A stretch of DNA of 64,000 bases from positions 204,125-268,124 of the forward strand of contig NZ_RQFK01000023.1 of assembly GCF_004770765.1 (NCBI RefSeq), given 5' to 3'. Shown here piece after piece: positions 46,677-55,590 of this stretch. The DNA is from Leptospira noumeaensis. GTDB taxonomy: Bacteria > Spirochaetota > Leptospiria > Leptospirales > Leptospiraceae. The translations under genes were made by a program, and so were the position numbers. The notes beneath the pieces are model-generated. The model made no database searches and was not told where the DNA came from. It saw nothing but the letters and a program-made list of their open reading frames with translations. Position 1 is the stretch's first letter, and each line of letters starts with the position of its first letter.

Positions 46677-46737
46677 GCATAACAACAACGATAAAACGTC
46701 TCGCCGCTCCACTTCGACACAATCCCTAGTCCTTACC
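46677..46737 (+). repeat. attC-like site 5, decayed right arm
   Basis: The left arm GCATAAC (46677-46683) matches the start of its own cassette (GTTATCCGTAATG, 15 of 18 positions over the extended arm). The right half reads CCTAGTCCTTACC where intact sites read CCTAGTTCGTTATGC, so the crossover core has been lost and the cassette can no longer excise cleanly. The stop codon of msrB lies in this half. Confidence 0.6.
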
Positions 46738-47268
46738 TGATTCTGTAAATTCAGATAGAAAAATGGCATACCCTCTTTCTTTCAATTTTTCCTTTGGAAT
46801 GAATTCCATGGATGCCGAGTTCATGCAGTAACGTTTATTAGTTGGCATTGGCCCGTCATCAAATACATGCCCCAAATGAGAATTTGCTTTTTTAGAACGC
46901 ACTTCTGTGCGAGTCATTCCATAGGAATTGTCTGTCACTTCGATCACGTTTTCTTTGACGAGTGGTCTTGTGAAACTGGGCCAACCGGTGCCTGATTCAA
47001 ATTTATCTTTGGAACTAAACAAAGGTTCTTTCGAAACGATATCCACGTAGATACCCGACTGGTGGTTGTCCCAGTATTCGTTCTGAAAAGGAGGTTCTGT
47101 TTCATCTTCTTGGGTGACACGGTACTGGAGATCCGTAAGCTTTTTCCGCAGTTCTGGATTCTCTGGTTTTTTCGCAGAGCCGGAGGAAGTTTGGGAACAG
47201 GAGGTTCCCAGAAACAAATAAAAGACTAGAGATAAAGAAATGAAAGACAAAATGGAAATTCGTTTCAT
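46726..47268 (-). CDS. msrB: peptide-methionine (R)-S-oxide reductase, lipoprotein form
   Basis: A 180-residue MsrB with an export signal. The signal sequence ends in FLFLGTSC, a loose spirochaetal lipobox, so the enzyme is probably tethered in the periplasm. The reductase domain (~45-175) has [24 protein letters not shown] and the catalytic cysteine in [12 protein letters not shown]. The two structural zinc C-x-x-C pairs found in many MsrB proteins are absent. The last residues (ESGKD) run into the decayed attC-like site, so the C-terminus may have been altered by cassette insertion. A start at 47283 is also open. It repairs oxidised methionine in exported proteins. Confidence 0.88.
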   Translation of the reverse strand: MKRISILSFISLSLVFYLFLGTSCSQTSSGSAKKPENPELRKKLTDLQYRVTQEDETEPPFQNEYWDNHQSGIYVDIVSKEPLFSSKDKFESGTGWPSFTRPLVKENVIEVTDNSYGMTRTEVRSKKANSHLGHVFDDGPMPTNKRYCMNSASMEFIPKEKLKERGYAIFLSEFTESGKD

Positions 47269-47308
47269 AGGGGTTAGACTCATATAAAAAAAGGAAAATT
47301 TGCTTTCC

Positions 47309-47334
47309 TTTAGACGAAAATGATTTCGTCTAAA
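47309..47334. promoter_or_regulatory. perfect inverted repeat around the histidine kinase start codon
   Basis: Arms TTTAGACGAAA and TTTCGTCTAAA (11 bp each, no mismatch) flank ATGA, and that ATG is the first start codon of the kinase gene. It could be an operator for a dimeric regulator in the msrB/kinase divergent region, or an mRNA hairpin that hides the start. Confidence 0.5.
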
Positions 47335-49002
47335 AATCCTATGCTGATTGCCCCTTTACCGAAAAATGAGACCGCACGTCTTTCGGCCTTAAAAGGGCTG
47401 GAAATCCTGGACACTCCTGAAGAGGAAATGTTCGATGAAATTACAAAACTAGCGTCCATGATTTGTAATGTTCCCATATCTCTTGTGAGTTTGGTGGATG
47501 AAACAAGGCAATGGTTCAAATCCCACCATGGACTTCCCGCACGAGAAACCCCAAGGTCTCTTGCTTTTTGTTCCCATGCCATTTTAGGAGATGAACTCTT
47601 TGTAGTTCCCAACGCAAAAGTTGACCCCAGGTTTAAAAATAACCCCCTTGTCAATGAATCACCCAATATAATATTTTATGCGGGCATTCCTCTTGCCCTC
47701 GATGACCAAATCAAACTGGGAACACTTTGTGTCATTGATAACAAACCAAGAGAACTGAATGAAAACCAAATCCAGATGCTAAGGCTTCTGGGAAAACAAA
47801 CCATTCGTTTGTTACAAATGCGCAAATCAACAGAACGTTTGGAGATAGAGAAACTTTCAGCAGAAAGAGCCACGGCAGCCAAAAGGGATTTTATTGCAGC
47901 CATTAGCCACGACATTCGTAACCCATTAAACTCGCTTCTTGGAATGTCAGAAATGATTCGTGAAACTGAATTAAATCCAACAATTCTTGGTTATGTGGAT
48001 CATATCAAAAATGCAGGTGAAGTCATTTTACATCTAGTCAACGATACCATTGAACTTTCCAGGTTAGAAGAAAATGCTAGTGTGTTAAATAATGAATGGT
48101 TTGGGTTACACCAATGTTTAGATATTTTCGATTCTTTTTTTACTGCAGAAACAAAACGAAAAAATATAAATTTCCAACTTCACAACGAAGTAGATCAGAG
48201 TTTTATCCTCCATTCAGATAAAAGAAAAATGGAAAAGGTTTTTTGGAACCTAACTGCCAATGCAGTCAAATTTACGAACACAGGAAAAGTTATCTGTTCC
48301 GTTCGTTTGGAAAAAACAAATGATCAAAATGGCCTTTTATATATTGAAGTCAAAGACACCGGTCCTGGAATTTCCCCAGAAGTCAAAGATAGACTTTTTC
48401 AAAAATACAATGAATTTGTTCCTGAAGGTTGTGAAATCTCCGGTTCTGGCCTTGGACTTTCGATTGTCAAACTTTCCCTAGAAGAAATGGGTGGAGAAGT
48501 CGAAGTAGAATCAAAGTTAGGTGAAGGATCAACTTTTAAAGTAAAAATTCCAATATTATGGAAATTAGAAGAAAATAATCCTAATCAATCAAATGAAGTA
48601 TTCATCCGAAATTCCAACTTACCTGTTTTTTCGAAACCTCAAAGGGTTCTCATCGCTGACGACAATGACCTCAACCGAAAAGTTCTTCGTAGTTATTTGA
48701 AACCACTCGGTTTTGAGATTGCGGAATCAAATAATGGAATCGATACCGAAAGAGATCTGAAAGAATCCCACTTCGACATTGCCTTTTTGGACATTGAGAT
48801 GCCAGGAAAACATGGAACCGAGATTGCCAAGGGGTTGGCGGAAAAACCAAACCGTCCGATTCTCTTTGCATGCACAGGACTCTGTATGCCAGAGGAAAAA
48901 AACCATATCCTCACCTCTGGGTTCGATTACTTTATGCCCAAACCCTATCTAAAGGAAGAACTCTACCACCACCTAAAGGAAATTGCAAAGTCCAAAACCT
49001 AA
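47320..49002 (+). CDS. hybrid histidine kinase (GAF-HisKA-HATPase-REC)
   Basis: A 560-residue cytoplasmic hybrid kinase. It has a GAF domain (~25-165, opening [18 protein letters not shown]), a HisKA dimer helix with the phosphoacceptor His197 in [11 protein letters not shown], an HATPase domain (~240-415; [19 protein letters not shown]) and a receiver at ~440-560 ([11 protein letters not shown], Asp491 in FLDIEMPG). There is no membrane segment, so it senses an internal signal through GAF. No separate output protein is adjacent. The ATG at 47320 sits in a palindrome loop; the ATG at 47341 ([10 protein letters not shown]) is the alternative. Confidence 0.9.
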   Translation: MISSKNPMLIAPLPKNETARLSALKGLEILDTPEEEMFDEITKLASMICNVPISLVSLVDETRQWFKSHHGLPARETPRSLAFCSHAILGDELFVVPNAKVDPRFKNNPLVNESPNIIFYAGIPLALDDQIKLGTLCVIDNKPRELNENQIQMLRLLGKQTIRLLQMRKSTERLEIEKLSAERATAAKRDFIAAISHDIRNPLNSLLGMSEMIRETELNPTILGYVDHIKNAGEVILHLVNDTIELSRLEENASVLNNEWFGLHQCLDIFDSFFTAETKRKNINFQLHNEVDQSFILHSDKRKMEKVFWNLTANAVKFTNTGKVICSVRLEKTNDQNGLLYIEVKDTGPGISPEVKDRLFQKYNEFVPEGCEISGSGLGLSIVKLSLEEMGGEVEVESKLGEGSTFKVKIPILWKLEENNPNQSNEVFIRNSNLPVFSKPQRVLIADDNDLNRKVLRSYLKPLGFEIAESNNGIDTERDLKESHFDIAFLDIEMPGKHGTEIAKGLAEKPNRPILFACTGLCMPEEKNHILTSGFDYFMPKPYLKEELYHHLKEIAKSKT

Positions 49003-49061
49003 GACATTCAGGTATTTTTACCTTTCTTTTTTAGGCCATTTTTTTATTGTATCCTATTTCC

Positions 49062-50645
49062 ATGACTAAGAATGACACCGAAGTTGGAAATGACTTCCAA
49101 TCCTTCGGATTACGTCCTGAAATACTACAAGGAATCACTGATGCAGGCTTCGAATCACCAAGCCCTATCCAAAAACAAGCGATTCCGCTCGTATTGGAAG
49201 GAAAAGATTTAATCGCACAAGCGCAGACCGGTACCGGAAAAACTGCAGCTTACGGACTCCCCTGTTTGAACCGAATTAGTGTGAATGATGGCATGCAAGT
49301 GCTTGTCCTCACTCCAACTCGTGAACTTGCTCTGCAAGTATCTGATGAATTGTTTAAATTGGGAAAACATTTAGGAATCAAAACCACCACTATCTATGGC
49401 GGAAGTTCCTATTCTAAACAAATCACACAAGTGGCCAAAGGTGCCCAAGTTGCCGTTGCAACTCCAGGAAGACTTCTCGACCTATTGAAAGGAAAGGAAC
49501 TTAAAAATTTCAAACCTTCAATGGTGATATTGGATGAAGCAGATGAAATGCTCGATATGGGCTTTATGGATGATATTGAATCCATCTTTAATCTACTGCC
49601 AACCAAACGACAAACATTACTTTTCTCCGCAACAATGCCGGAGCCGATTAAGAAGTTGGCGAGTAAATACCAAACGCACCCCGCTCATGTAAAAATTGCA
49701 GCAACAGAAAAATCTTCAAAAAACATCGAACAAGTGTACTACGTGATTGATGAAGCTGAACGTGAAATCGCTGTTGTCCGAATTTTGGATTATGAAAACC
49801 CATACAAGGCAATCATCTTCACAAAAACGAAAAAAGAAGCAGATGATTTAAAAGCAACCCTTGGTTTCAAAGGATATCCTGTGGAAGCTCTCCATGGAGA
49901 TCTAAACCAAAAACAAAGGGAACAAGTTTTAAAAAGCCTACACGATGGCCGAGTTAAGATCCTTGTAGCAACTGACGTTGCGGCACGTGGTCTTGACGTA
50001 AAAGATTTGTCTCTTGTGATCAACTACCACTTACCTTTTGATAGCGAAAGTTATACTCATAGAATTGGTCGTACAGGTCGTGCAGGAAAATCGGGAAAAG
50101 CTGTGACTCTTGTGACAACCAGAGAATCTCGGGCTCTCATCCGACTCAAAGGAACTTCTGGAACCAATTTGACCATTGCGGCCCTTCCAACCAAAAAGGA
50201 AGTACTCGCAAGAAGAGAAGAAGACTTTTTAAACAAAGTTGTGGAAACAGAAATTCATGCAGACGCAGAAGAAGTTTTAGAAAAACTTTTGAAGTTAGAC
50301 GACAAACGTTCGTTATCTTTAAAACTCCTTTCAACTATGCTTGATAAAACCAAAATCAGTGGACCGGAAAAAATCGGAAAAACACCTGCGGAATGGAGCG
50401 AAATGCCTCCTGGTGGTGGATCTGGTGGAAGACGACGTCGTGATGAAGGTGGATCTGGTGGCGGTCGCGGTGGATACCGTGGTGGCAGATCCAACAGTGA
50501 TAGAGGTGAACGTAGCGAACGCGGAGAAAGAAGCGAAAGAGGTGGGGATTCTCGCCGAAGTAGCAGCACACCCTCTTCTAAAAAAGAAGGTGGCGTTTAC
50601 GTAAAGGCTGCCGGGAAAAAAACTCAGCGTTTTCGAAACAAGTAG
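49062..50645 (+). CDS. DEAD-box RNA helicase
   Basis: A 527-residue helicase. The Q-motif region FESPSPIQKQAIP is followed by motif I AQTGTGKT, Ia PTRELALQV, II LDEADEML, III FSATMP, V VATDVAARGLD and VI HRIGRTGRAG. The tail (~430-527) is glycine- and arginine-rich with RGG-like and SERGERSERGG repeats, suited to RNA binding. It resembles DeaD/CshA-type proteins that help in cold growth, ribosome assembly and mRNA decay. An in-frame TTG at 49047 is less likely than the ATG. Its end overlaps the convergent Cfa-like gene by 22 bp. Confidence 0.93.
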   Translation: MTKNDTEVGNDFQSFGLRPEILQGITDAGFESPSPIQKQAIPLVLEGKDLIAQAQTGTGKTAAYGLPCLNRISVNDGMQVLVLTPTRELALQVSDELFKLGKHLGIKTTTIYGGSSYSKQITQVAKGAQVAVATPGRLLDLLKGKELKNFKPSMVILDEADEMLDMGFMDDIESIFNLLPTKRQTLLFSATMPEPIKKLASKYQTHPAHVKIAATEKSSKNIEQVYYVIDEAEREIAVVRILDYENPYKAIIFTKTKKEADDLKATLGFKGYPVEALHGDLNQKQREQVLKSLHDGRVKILVATDVAARGLDVKDLSLVINYHLPFDSESYTHRIGRTGRAGKSGKAVTLVTTRESRALIRLKGTSGTNLTIAALPTKKEVLARREEDFLNKVVETEIHADAEEVLEKLLKLDDKRSLSLKLLSTMLDKTKISGPEKIGKTPAEWSEMPPGGGSGGRRRRDEGGSGGGRGGYRGGRSNSDRGERSERGERSERGGDSRRSSSTPSSKKEGGVYVKAAGKKTQRFRNK

Positions 50646-51694
50646 TGGCTCACAAACCACTCCTCACCGTTTCGGTAACCCCATAACTCAGCACAGGCGA
50701 GAAAGAAAACTTTCCAATAAACGAACCATTTGGTTTTTTCTTTTTCGCCGTAAGTACTGGCAAGGATAGGCAAAAGTTTATCCTTGTTTTCAATCATATT
50801 ATCATACCAAGCTTCACTCGTTCTCGCATAATGAGTACCATTCACAACCCAATGGTTTTCGATAAGGAAATCTTTTTGGAAGTATAAAAACAAATCATCC
50901 GATGGCATCTGCCCACCTGTGAAAAAATACTTCGCCATCCAATCCGTTTCATCAATGACTTCGAAAGGATAAGCAAACTCCTTATGAGTGAAGATATGTA
51001 CAAAAAACTTTCCATCCGCCACAAGAAACTTCGATAGTTTTTCAAAGAGTTTTTCGTAGTTTTTCATATGTTCTAACATTTCTACTGAAACAATCCGATC
51101 AAACTTGTCCTTGGTAGTAAAATCGTTCATATCTTTTGTGATGATGGTTAGATTTTTTAATCCACGTTCCTTGGCTCGTTTGTCTATGAACTCTTTTTGT
51201 GTGCGCGAGTTGGATACACCGGTGACCTTACATTTCGGAAATTTTTCTGCGATATAGAGAGATATACTCCCCCAACCACATCCTAAATCCAAAACTTTCA
51301 TTCCATTCTGAATCTCTGCACGTTCTACCGTGATTCGTAACATCTCTTCTTCGGATTCAGCAAAATTTGTATCCAGTGTTGGCCAATACCCAGAAGAATA
51401 CTTCATCCTAGGTCCCATTACATAAGTAAAAAAATCACTGGGGACTTCGTAATGTTGTTCGTTTGCCGCATCCGTATGTACGGCAATCGGAGATTTTTTT
51501 AGCTCGTTCACATAATTTATTTTGTGTTGGAGCCCAGCCGTAACATTCTCTTTTCTTTCTTGTTTGATTCGCAACTTCAAAAGTTGGCGGATGCGAAACC
51601 GAATGAGCCAATCAGGAAAGATATCCTTTTCTAAAAGTGAGTTGATGTTAAAAGAAGAACTTCCTTCTTTTTCTTTAGAATCCGTAAAATTCAT
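50624..51694 (-). CDS. cyclopropane-fatty-acyl-phospholipid synthase family methyltransferase
   Basis: A 356-residue SAM-dependent methyltransferase of the CFAS family. The N-terminal helical part (QHKINYVNELKKSPIAVHTDAANEQHYEVPSDFF) matches the lipid-binding entrance, and the SAM site is VLDLGCGWGSISLYIAEKFP (~residues 140-160). VSNSRTQKEFI and SVEMLEHMKNYEKLF are further family marks. It may make cyclopropane or methyl-branched acyl chains on membrane phospholipids. It is the last gene of a three-gene run with a DUF1295 reductase-like protein and an SDR. Confidence 0.88.
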   Translation of the reverse strand: MNFTDSKEKEGSSSFNINSLLEKDIFPDWLIRFRIRQLLKLRIKQERKENVTAGLQHKINYVNELKKSPIAVHTDAANEQHYEVPSDFFTYVMGPRMKYSSGYWPTLDTNFAESEEEMLRITVERAEIQNGMKVLDLGCGWGSISLYIAEKFPKCKVTGVSNSRTQKEFIDKRAKERGLKNLTIITKDMNDFTTKDKFDRIVSVEMLEHMKNYEKLFEKLSKFLVADGKFFVHIFTHKEFAYPFEVIDETDWMAKYFFTGGQMPSDDLFLYFQKDFLIENHWVVNGTHYARTSEAWYDNMIENKDKLLPILASTYGEKEKTKWFVYWKVFFLACAELWGYRNGEEWFVSHYLFRKR

Positions 51695-51707
51695 GTATTA
51701 TCCTTTA

Positions 51708-52529
51708 TTATTTTTGTTTGGGAAACCAAGGGAAAAATGCATTTGTGGTGCGCATATATTCGCGAAAAACATCACCTTTGGAAAGAAGGGAATATTTTTC
51801 TGCAAAAGGGACACCGGAAACAAATCGTAAGAGTACAAACATAAAAACGGGGGTAAAAAGGGAAAGGGCCGCCCAAGGTGCAGAAAGAATCGGAATGATC
51901 CCAATCCCAAGCCAAATCACCCATTCAAAAAAATAATTGGGATGTCTCGTATACTTCCAAAGACCTAAATTACAAACCTTACCTTTGTTGTTTGGATCGG
52001 ATACAAACTTATGAAGGTCACGATCAGAAATAGTTTCACCCACTACCCCAACCACAAACAAAATCCAACCCAAAAGAACCATCAAATATCCGTTAGGCCC
52101 TATGATTCCGGAGTTAGGAAATAATTTCCAATGGGCAGCATAATAAAAAGGGAAAGATAGAAAGAGGGCCAAAAATCCTTGTAATAGAAACACATTCGTA
52201 AACATTTTTTTATGGACATTGTCACCGTAGTCTTTACGAAATCCAGCGTACCTTTTGTCTTCTGGGTGGTTTGTACGGATGCGAGTGAAGTAAAGAAACC
52301 CTGATAAACGAAGAGCCCAAATCCAAACTGGGATGAGTACAGCCCATTTCGCAAACACTGTCCCCGTTCCAAAAACTACTAGGATAGTGGCAATACCTGC
52401 AATGACAAGTCCCCAACCCACGTCGATGACTGCGTAGTTGTCTCTGGTTTTTCCCCAAAACCACATCAGACTCATAAATAGAAATGCAAATATAACAGCT
52501 GCTAGATACGAAAATAATAAATTATCCAA
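51708..52529 (-). CDS. DUF1295 (steroid 5-alpha-reductase-fold) membrane protein
   Basis: A 273-residue integral membrane protein with six or seven helices. The C-terminal signature LWKYTRHPNYFFEWVIWLG is the NADPH-binding motif of the isoprenylcysteine methyltransferase/steroid reductase fold, and the second half fits DUF1295. Such proteins are often encoded with Cfa-like enzymes and are thought to reduce or remodel acyl chains; no reaction is proved. It sits 13 bp upstream of the Cfa-like gene and 38 bp downstream of an SDR gene. Confidence 0.85.
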   Translation of the reverse strand: MDNLLFSYLAAVIFAFLFMSLMWFWGKTRDNYAVIDVGWGLVIAGIATILVVFGTGTVFAKWAVLIPVWIWALRLSGFLYFTRIRTNHPEDKRYAGFRKDYGDNVHKKMFTNVFLLQGFLALFLSFPFYYAAHWKLFPNSGIIGPNGYLMVLLGWILFVVGVVGETISDRDLHKFVSDPNNKGKVCNLGLWKYTRHPNYFFEWVIWLGIGIIPILSAPWAALSLFTPVFMFVLLRFVSGVPFAEKYSLLSKGDVFREYMRTTNAFFPWFPKQK

Positions 52530-52567
52530 GGATAGATCCTCTCCCTATACCTTGGTTTAGACAGGGT

Positions 52568-53377
52568 TCAGTGTGGTTTGAAGTCCTCATAAAGTTTTTT
52601 ATAAAGAATTTTTTCTAAAAATTTTGGGGAGAAAAACCGCATCCATTCTAAAAATTTTCCGGACAGATTGAATGTCACAAGCCTTGCTTCTTTGTCTTTG
52701 GCAACAGACATTAAAACATGAGCCACTTCTTTTGCAGTTTTTCGTTTTCCTTTGGCAGGTGCTTCTGATAAAATCCCACCGGAAGCATCAAGACCCGAAG
52801 TACGAAGAGCCGTGTCCGTGTACGGAACACAAACTAGGGATACACCAAGTCCCTCGTTTAAGTTTTCGATCCGCAGGGATTCAAGGGCCGCATGTAAGGC
52901 AGACTTGGATGCAGAATATGCCGCGCGGCCAGGCACACCATAAAGAGCAGAGACTGTGGAAGTGGTGACTATATTTCCTTTGGTTCTAAGGAGAAGAGGC
53001 AAAAGCCCACGGATGAATTGGATGGGGCCAAAAAAATTCGTGTCAAAGGTTTTCCGATACACATCCATCGAAAGGGAATCAAAACGACCGTGAGCAGTGA
53101 TTCCAGCGTTATTAAACAAAACATCAATTTTAGAAACTTTTTTTCCAATCCACTCTACAGCATCTAATACAGACGTTGGATCCGAAAGATCACAAGCAAC
53201 TCGGTGAATGATAACACCGTCGTGTTTGTTTTTGGGTTTGGTAATTTCGGCAGCCCTTCTTGCTACAAGGACAAGTTCACAGGGAAAGGTAGCCAATTCT
53301 TCATACAATGCTTTGCCGATCCCACTTGTTGCTCCAGTGATCACTACCACCCTATCGTTCCAAAAATCTTTATTCAT
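52568..53377 (-). CDS. SDR-family oxidoreductase of the lipid cluster
   Basis: A 269-residue classical SDR. A frame reaches 53551, but AGGGG before the ATG at 53377 and the immediate cofactor fold (MNKDFWNDRVVVITGATSGIGKAL) decide the start. The NNAG motif is LFNNAGIT, and the active site is Ser in TTSTVSALYG with YSASKSA. The C-terminal region (RFFSPKFLEKILYKKLYEDF) is longer and hydrophobic, perhaps for membrane contact. It is the first gene of the cluster with DUF1295 and Cfa-like proteins, so a fatty-acyl substrate is likely but inferred. Confidence 0.85.
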   Translation of the reverse strand: MNKDFWNDRVVVITGATSGIGKALYEELATFPCELVLVARRAAEITKPKNKHDGVIIHRVACDLSDPTSVLDAVEWIGKKVSKIDVLFNNAGITAHGRFDSLSMDVYRKTFDTNFFGPIQFIRGLLPLLLRTKGNIVTTSTVSALYGVPGRAAYSASKSALHAALESLRIENLNEGLGVSLVCVPYTDTALRTSGLDASGGILSEAPAKGKRKTAKEVAHVLMSVAKDKEARLVTFNLSGKFLEWMRFFSPKFLEKILYKKLYEDFKPH

Positions 53378-53469
53378 AAGGCCCCTTTCTTCTGATTCCC
53401 ACTCGACAAAGGATAAGGACACAGGAGGATCTGACGAGTGAATTTTGATTCTAAATCGCACGAGGGAAT

Positions 53470-54492
53470 ATGTTAAACAAAGTATGGGAAATCCAAGGAT
53501 CATTCGGATTAGAAAACCTAAAACAAACGACAAGGGATCTTTCTGAATCACTGGCTCCTAAAGAAGTTCTCGTTCGCCTAACAGCAACTTCACTGAATTA
53601 TCGCGATTATTTAATGGTGATTGGAACATACAACCCCAGACAAAAACTTCCCCTCATCCCTTGTTCTGATGGAGCCGGTGTGGTGGAAGCCGTTGGATCT
53701 GAGGTCACTCTTTGGAAAAAAGGAGACCGGGTGCTTCCCATTTTTGCGCAGAAGTGGATGGACGGGGCACCCAATATGGACAACCTCCGTTCGACTCTCG
53801 GCGGCCCACATGACGGCTGTTTAGCGAACTATGGAAAATTTGCAGAAGAAGGACTTGTCGCCACGCCAAACCATCTAACCGACAAAGAAGCCGCCACCTT
53901 AGGATGTGCGGGCCTTACCGCTTACAACGCCGTTGTGAATTTTGGAGGGATTGAACCTGGATCCGATGTACTTTGTTTAGGCACTGGTGGTGTTTCTCTA
54001 TTTGCCTTACAATTTGCAAAAATGATGGGAGCTCGGGTCATCATCACATCATCCAGTGACGAAAAACTAGAACGTGCTAAAACTCTTGGGGCTGACGTTA
54101 CCATCAACTATGCAACCAAAACCAACTGGGAACGAGATGTTCGAAAAGTAACCAAGATGGCCGGAGCCGATCTCATCATCGAAGTGGGTGGTGCCGGCAC
54201 CATGCAAAAATCCATGATGAGTGTCAAACCATACGGAACCATTGCTCTCATCGGTGTCCTTGCTGGTGGAGAATCTAGTCTTTCTCTCTATCCGATTCTT
54301 ATGCAAGGAGTCAAAGTCCAAGGTGTGATTGTCGGAAGCCGCGCCGATTTTGAAAAAATGAACCGAGCCATCGAACAAAACAAAATGAAACCCGTTGTGG
54401 ACAAAGTGTTCGGTTGGGAAGAAGTCCCAGAAGCCTTACAATATTTACAAACAGGGAAACATTTTGGAAAAGTAGTAGTGAGTTGGGAATGA
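53470..54492 (+). CDS. zinc-independent MDR-family alcohol dehydrogenase/quinone oxidoreductase
   Basis: A 340-residue medium-chain reductase. The GroES-like N-terminal domain has [12 protein letters not shown] and [13 protein letters not shown], and the Rossmann domain has [23 protein letters not shown] (~residues 172-195). The structural zinc cysteines and the usual catalytic Cys-His set are missing (SLNYRD in place of GxCxxD), so it acts like quinone or enoyl reductases that use NADPH. A GAGGG site precedes the ATG. It is divergent from the lipid-cluster SDR with 92 bp between the starts. Confidence 0.85.
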   Translation: MLNKVWEIQGSFGLENLKQTTRDLSESLAPKEVLVRLTATSLNYRDYLMVIGTYNPRQKLPLIPCSDGAGVVEAVGSEVTLWKKGDRVLPIFAQKWMDGAPNMDNLRSTLGGPHDGCLANYGKFAEEGLVATPNHLTDKEAATLGCAGLTAYNAVVNFGGIEPGSDVLCLGTGGVSLFALQFAKMMGARVIITSSSDEKLERAKTLGADVTINYATKTNWERDVRKVTKMAGADLIIEVGGAGTMQKSMMSVKPYGTIALIGVLAGGESSLSLYPILMQGVKVQGVIVGSRADFEKMNRAIEQNKMKPVVDKVFGWEEVPEALQYLQTGKHFGKVVVSWE

Positions 54493-54554
54493 CTCCACAA
54501 AAGGTGAAATTTTAGATAAAGTCATTCTTTATGAAATGAAATGTTACCGATCAT

Positions 54555-55505
54555 TTAGCGGACTAAATCTAAATACTGATTAGGTAATCGATTTTTTGTA
54601 GCATGGTCATAAGCGGTTTTCCCCAAGTTATCTTTGACAGTTTTGTCTGCACCATTCAGAAGAAGCAGTTTGATCACTCTTACCTCAACGTAATATGTAA
54701 AACCGCTACCCACACTTTTCATTAGGGGAGTTTCTCCTAGATTATCAAGTGCATTCACTTCTGCTCCGTTTTCGATCAATGCCTTGGCCAGGAAAAAATT
54801 TGGGGCTGAAGCCGCAGCGTGTAAAGGAGTTGCACCTGCATCCGATCTTGCATTTACATTCGCCTTATGCTCTATTAACAGTTTTACAATTTTTTCGGGA
54901 TTCACAGCTTCTTTGGCATCTTTGTAGGTAGCACAAACTGTCATGAGCGGAGTATAACCATAAAGATATTTCCATTCTGGGTTAATGCTTTTACCTAAAT
55001 AATATGTAACAAGTTTTAAGGAACAAGAATGGGATGCCCAGTACAATAGGCCAGCTTGAGTTTGCTGATTGCCCTTGACTTCAGCACCGTGTTTGATTAA
55101 AAGGAAGGCAATTTCTTCATCACCGGTGACTGTTGCAGAATGAAGTACAGAGTCACCATTAGGTTTTAAGATATTTGGATTGGCTCCATGTTCTAGGAGA
55201 ATTTTAACTCCTTCCAAGTTTCCCCAGACCGCAGACAACATTAAGGCAGTTTCTCCTTTTAAATTTGTTTCATTAATTTTAGCGCCACGACCGAGTAACA
55301 ACCTCATCATCTCATGTTGTTTGTAACGAGATGCCAACATTAAGGGAGTGTTCCCTTCCTCATTTTTTTCATTGATGTCTTGGCCTTTGTCAAGTGCCGA
55401 AGCAACTGGACCGACATTTCCGTTTTTGATATGGTATGCGAAACAATTAACGAAAAAAGTCACAAACAAAACAAATACTAAAGACAAAGAAAATTTGAAT
55501 TTCAT
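54555..55505 (-). CDS. ankyrin-repeat lipoprotein
   Basis: A 316-residue protein with a lipoprotein signal (MKFKFSLSLVFVLFVTFFVNC, Cys21). The mature protein is made of about seven ankyrin repeats from residue ~28; examples are EGNTPLMLASRYKQHEMMRLLL, KGETALMLSAVWGNLEGVKILL and AGATPLHAAASAPNFFLAKALI. It would act as a binding scaffold in the periplasm. The frame is open to 55613, but the ATG at 55505 begins the signal sequence. The next upstream lipoprotein gene ends just upstream, so they may share a transcript. Confidence 0.85.
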   Translation of the reverse strand: MKFKFSLSLVFVLFVTFFVNCFAYHIKNGNVGPVASALDKGQDINEKNEEGNTPLMLASRYKQHEMMRLLLGRGAKINETNLKGETALMLSAVWGNLEGVKILLEHGANPNILKPNGDSVLHSATVTGDEEIAFLLIKHGAEVKGNQQTQAGLLYWASHSCSLKLVTYYLGKSINPEWKYLYGYTPLMTVCATYKDAKEAVNPEKIVKLLIEHKANVNARSDAGATPLHAAASAPNFFLAKALIENGAEVNALDNLGETPLMKSVGSGFTYYVEVRVIKLLLLNGADKTVKDNLGKTAYDHATKNRLPNQYLDLVR

Positions 55506-55590
55506 AATTTTTACCAAGGAAACCAATCTATCTGAGCCACAACATCTAGTTTCTACAATCGAAAATAAACTAAAACCTTCCATAACTTGC

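Larger units (their letters stand above)
42389..46732 (+). mobile_element. array of five gene cassettes with attC-like sites, no integrase in window (CALIN type)
   Basis: Five AT-rich units in the same orientation are separated by attC-like repeats of 44-90 bp with R'' of the type GCATAAC, a variable hairpin centre (often GCTTCGGGACT) and R' of the type GTTATGC. Inferred cassettes: 42389-43237, 43238-44067, 44068-45062, 45063-45946, and 45947 to about 46732. For cassettes 1, 2, 4 and 5 the first bases are complementary to that cassette's own end (17/18, 17/18, 14/17 and 15/18), which is expected if each circularises at G/TT. The cargo is an orphan membrane protein, two toxin-antitoxin modules, a restriction endonuclease and lipoproteins. 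No tyrosine recombinase is in the window. Confidence 0.85.

Noticed and set aside
42388..46737. Genomic island carried by a prophage or insertion sequence
   Set aside because: No transposase, phage structural gene, tRNA target or flanking direct repeat was seen. The repeated borders and one-gene units fit cassettes better.
43160..46740. Repeats between genes considered as a CRISPR array
   Set aside because: The repeats are 0.8-1 kb apart, differ in length and centre, and enclose whole genes. There are no short regular spacers and no cas genes.
47309..47334. Palindrome at the kinase start as an intrinsic terminator of msrB or the kinase
   Set aside because: It lies between two divergent genes, where no transcript needs to end, and no T-run follows the hairpin.
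50255..50660. Long minus-strand frames opposite the 3' end of the helicase gene
   Set aside because: They are mirror frames of the Gly/Arg/Ser repeat tail. The serine- and proline-rich or arginine-rich translations have no structure of their own.
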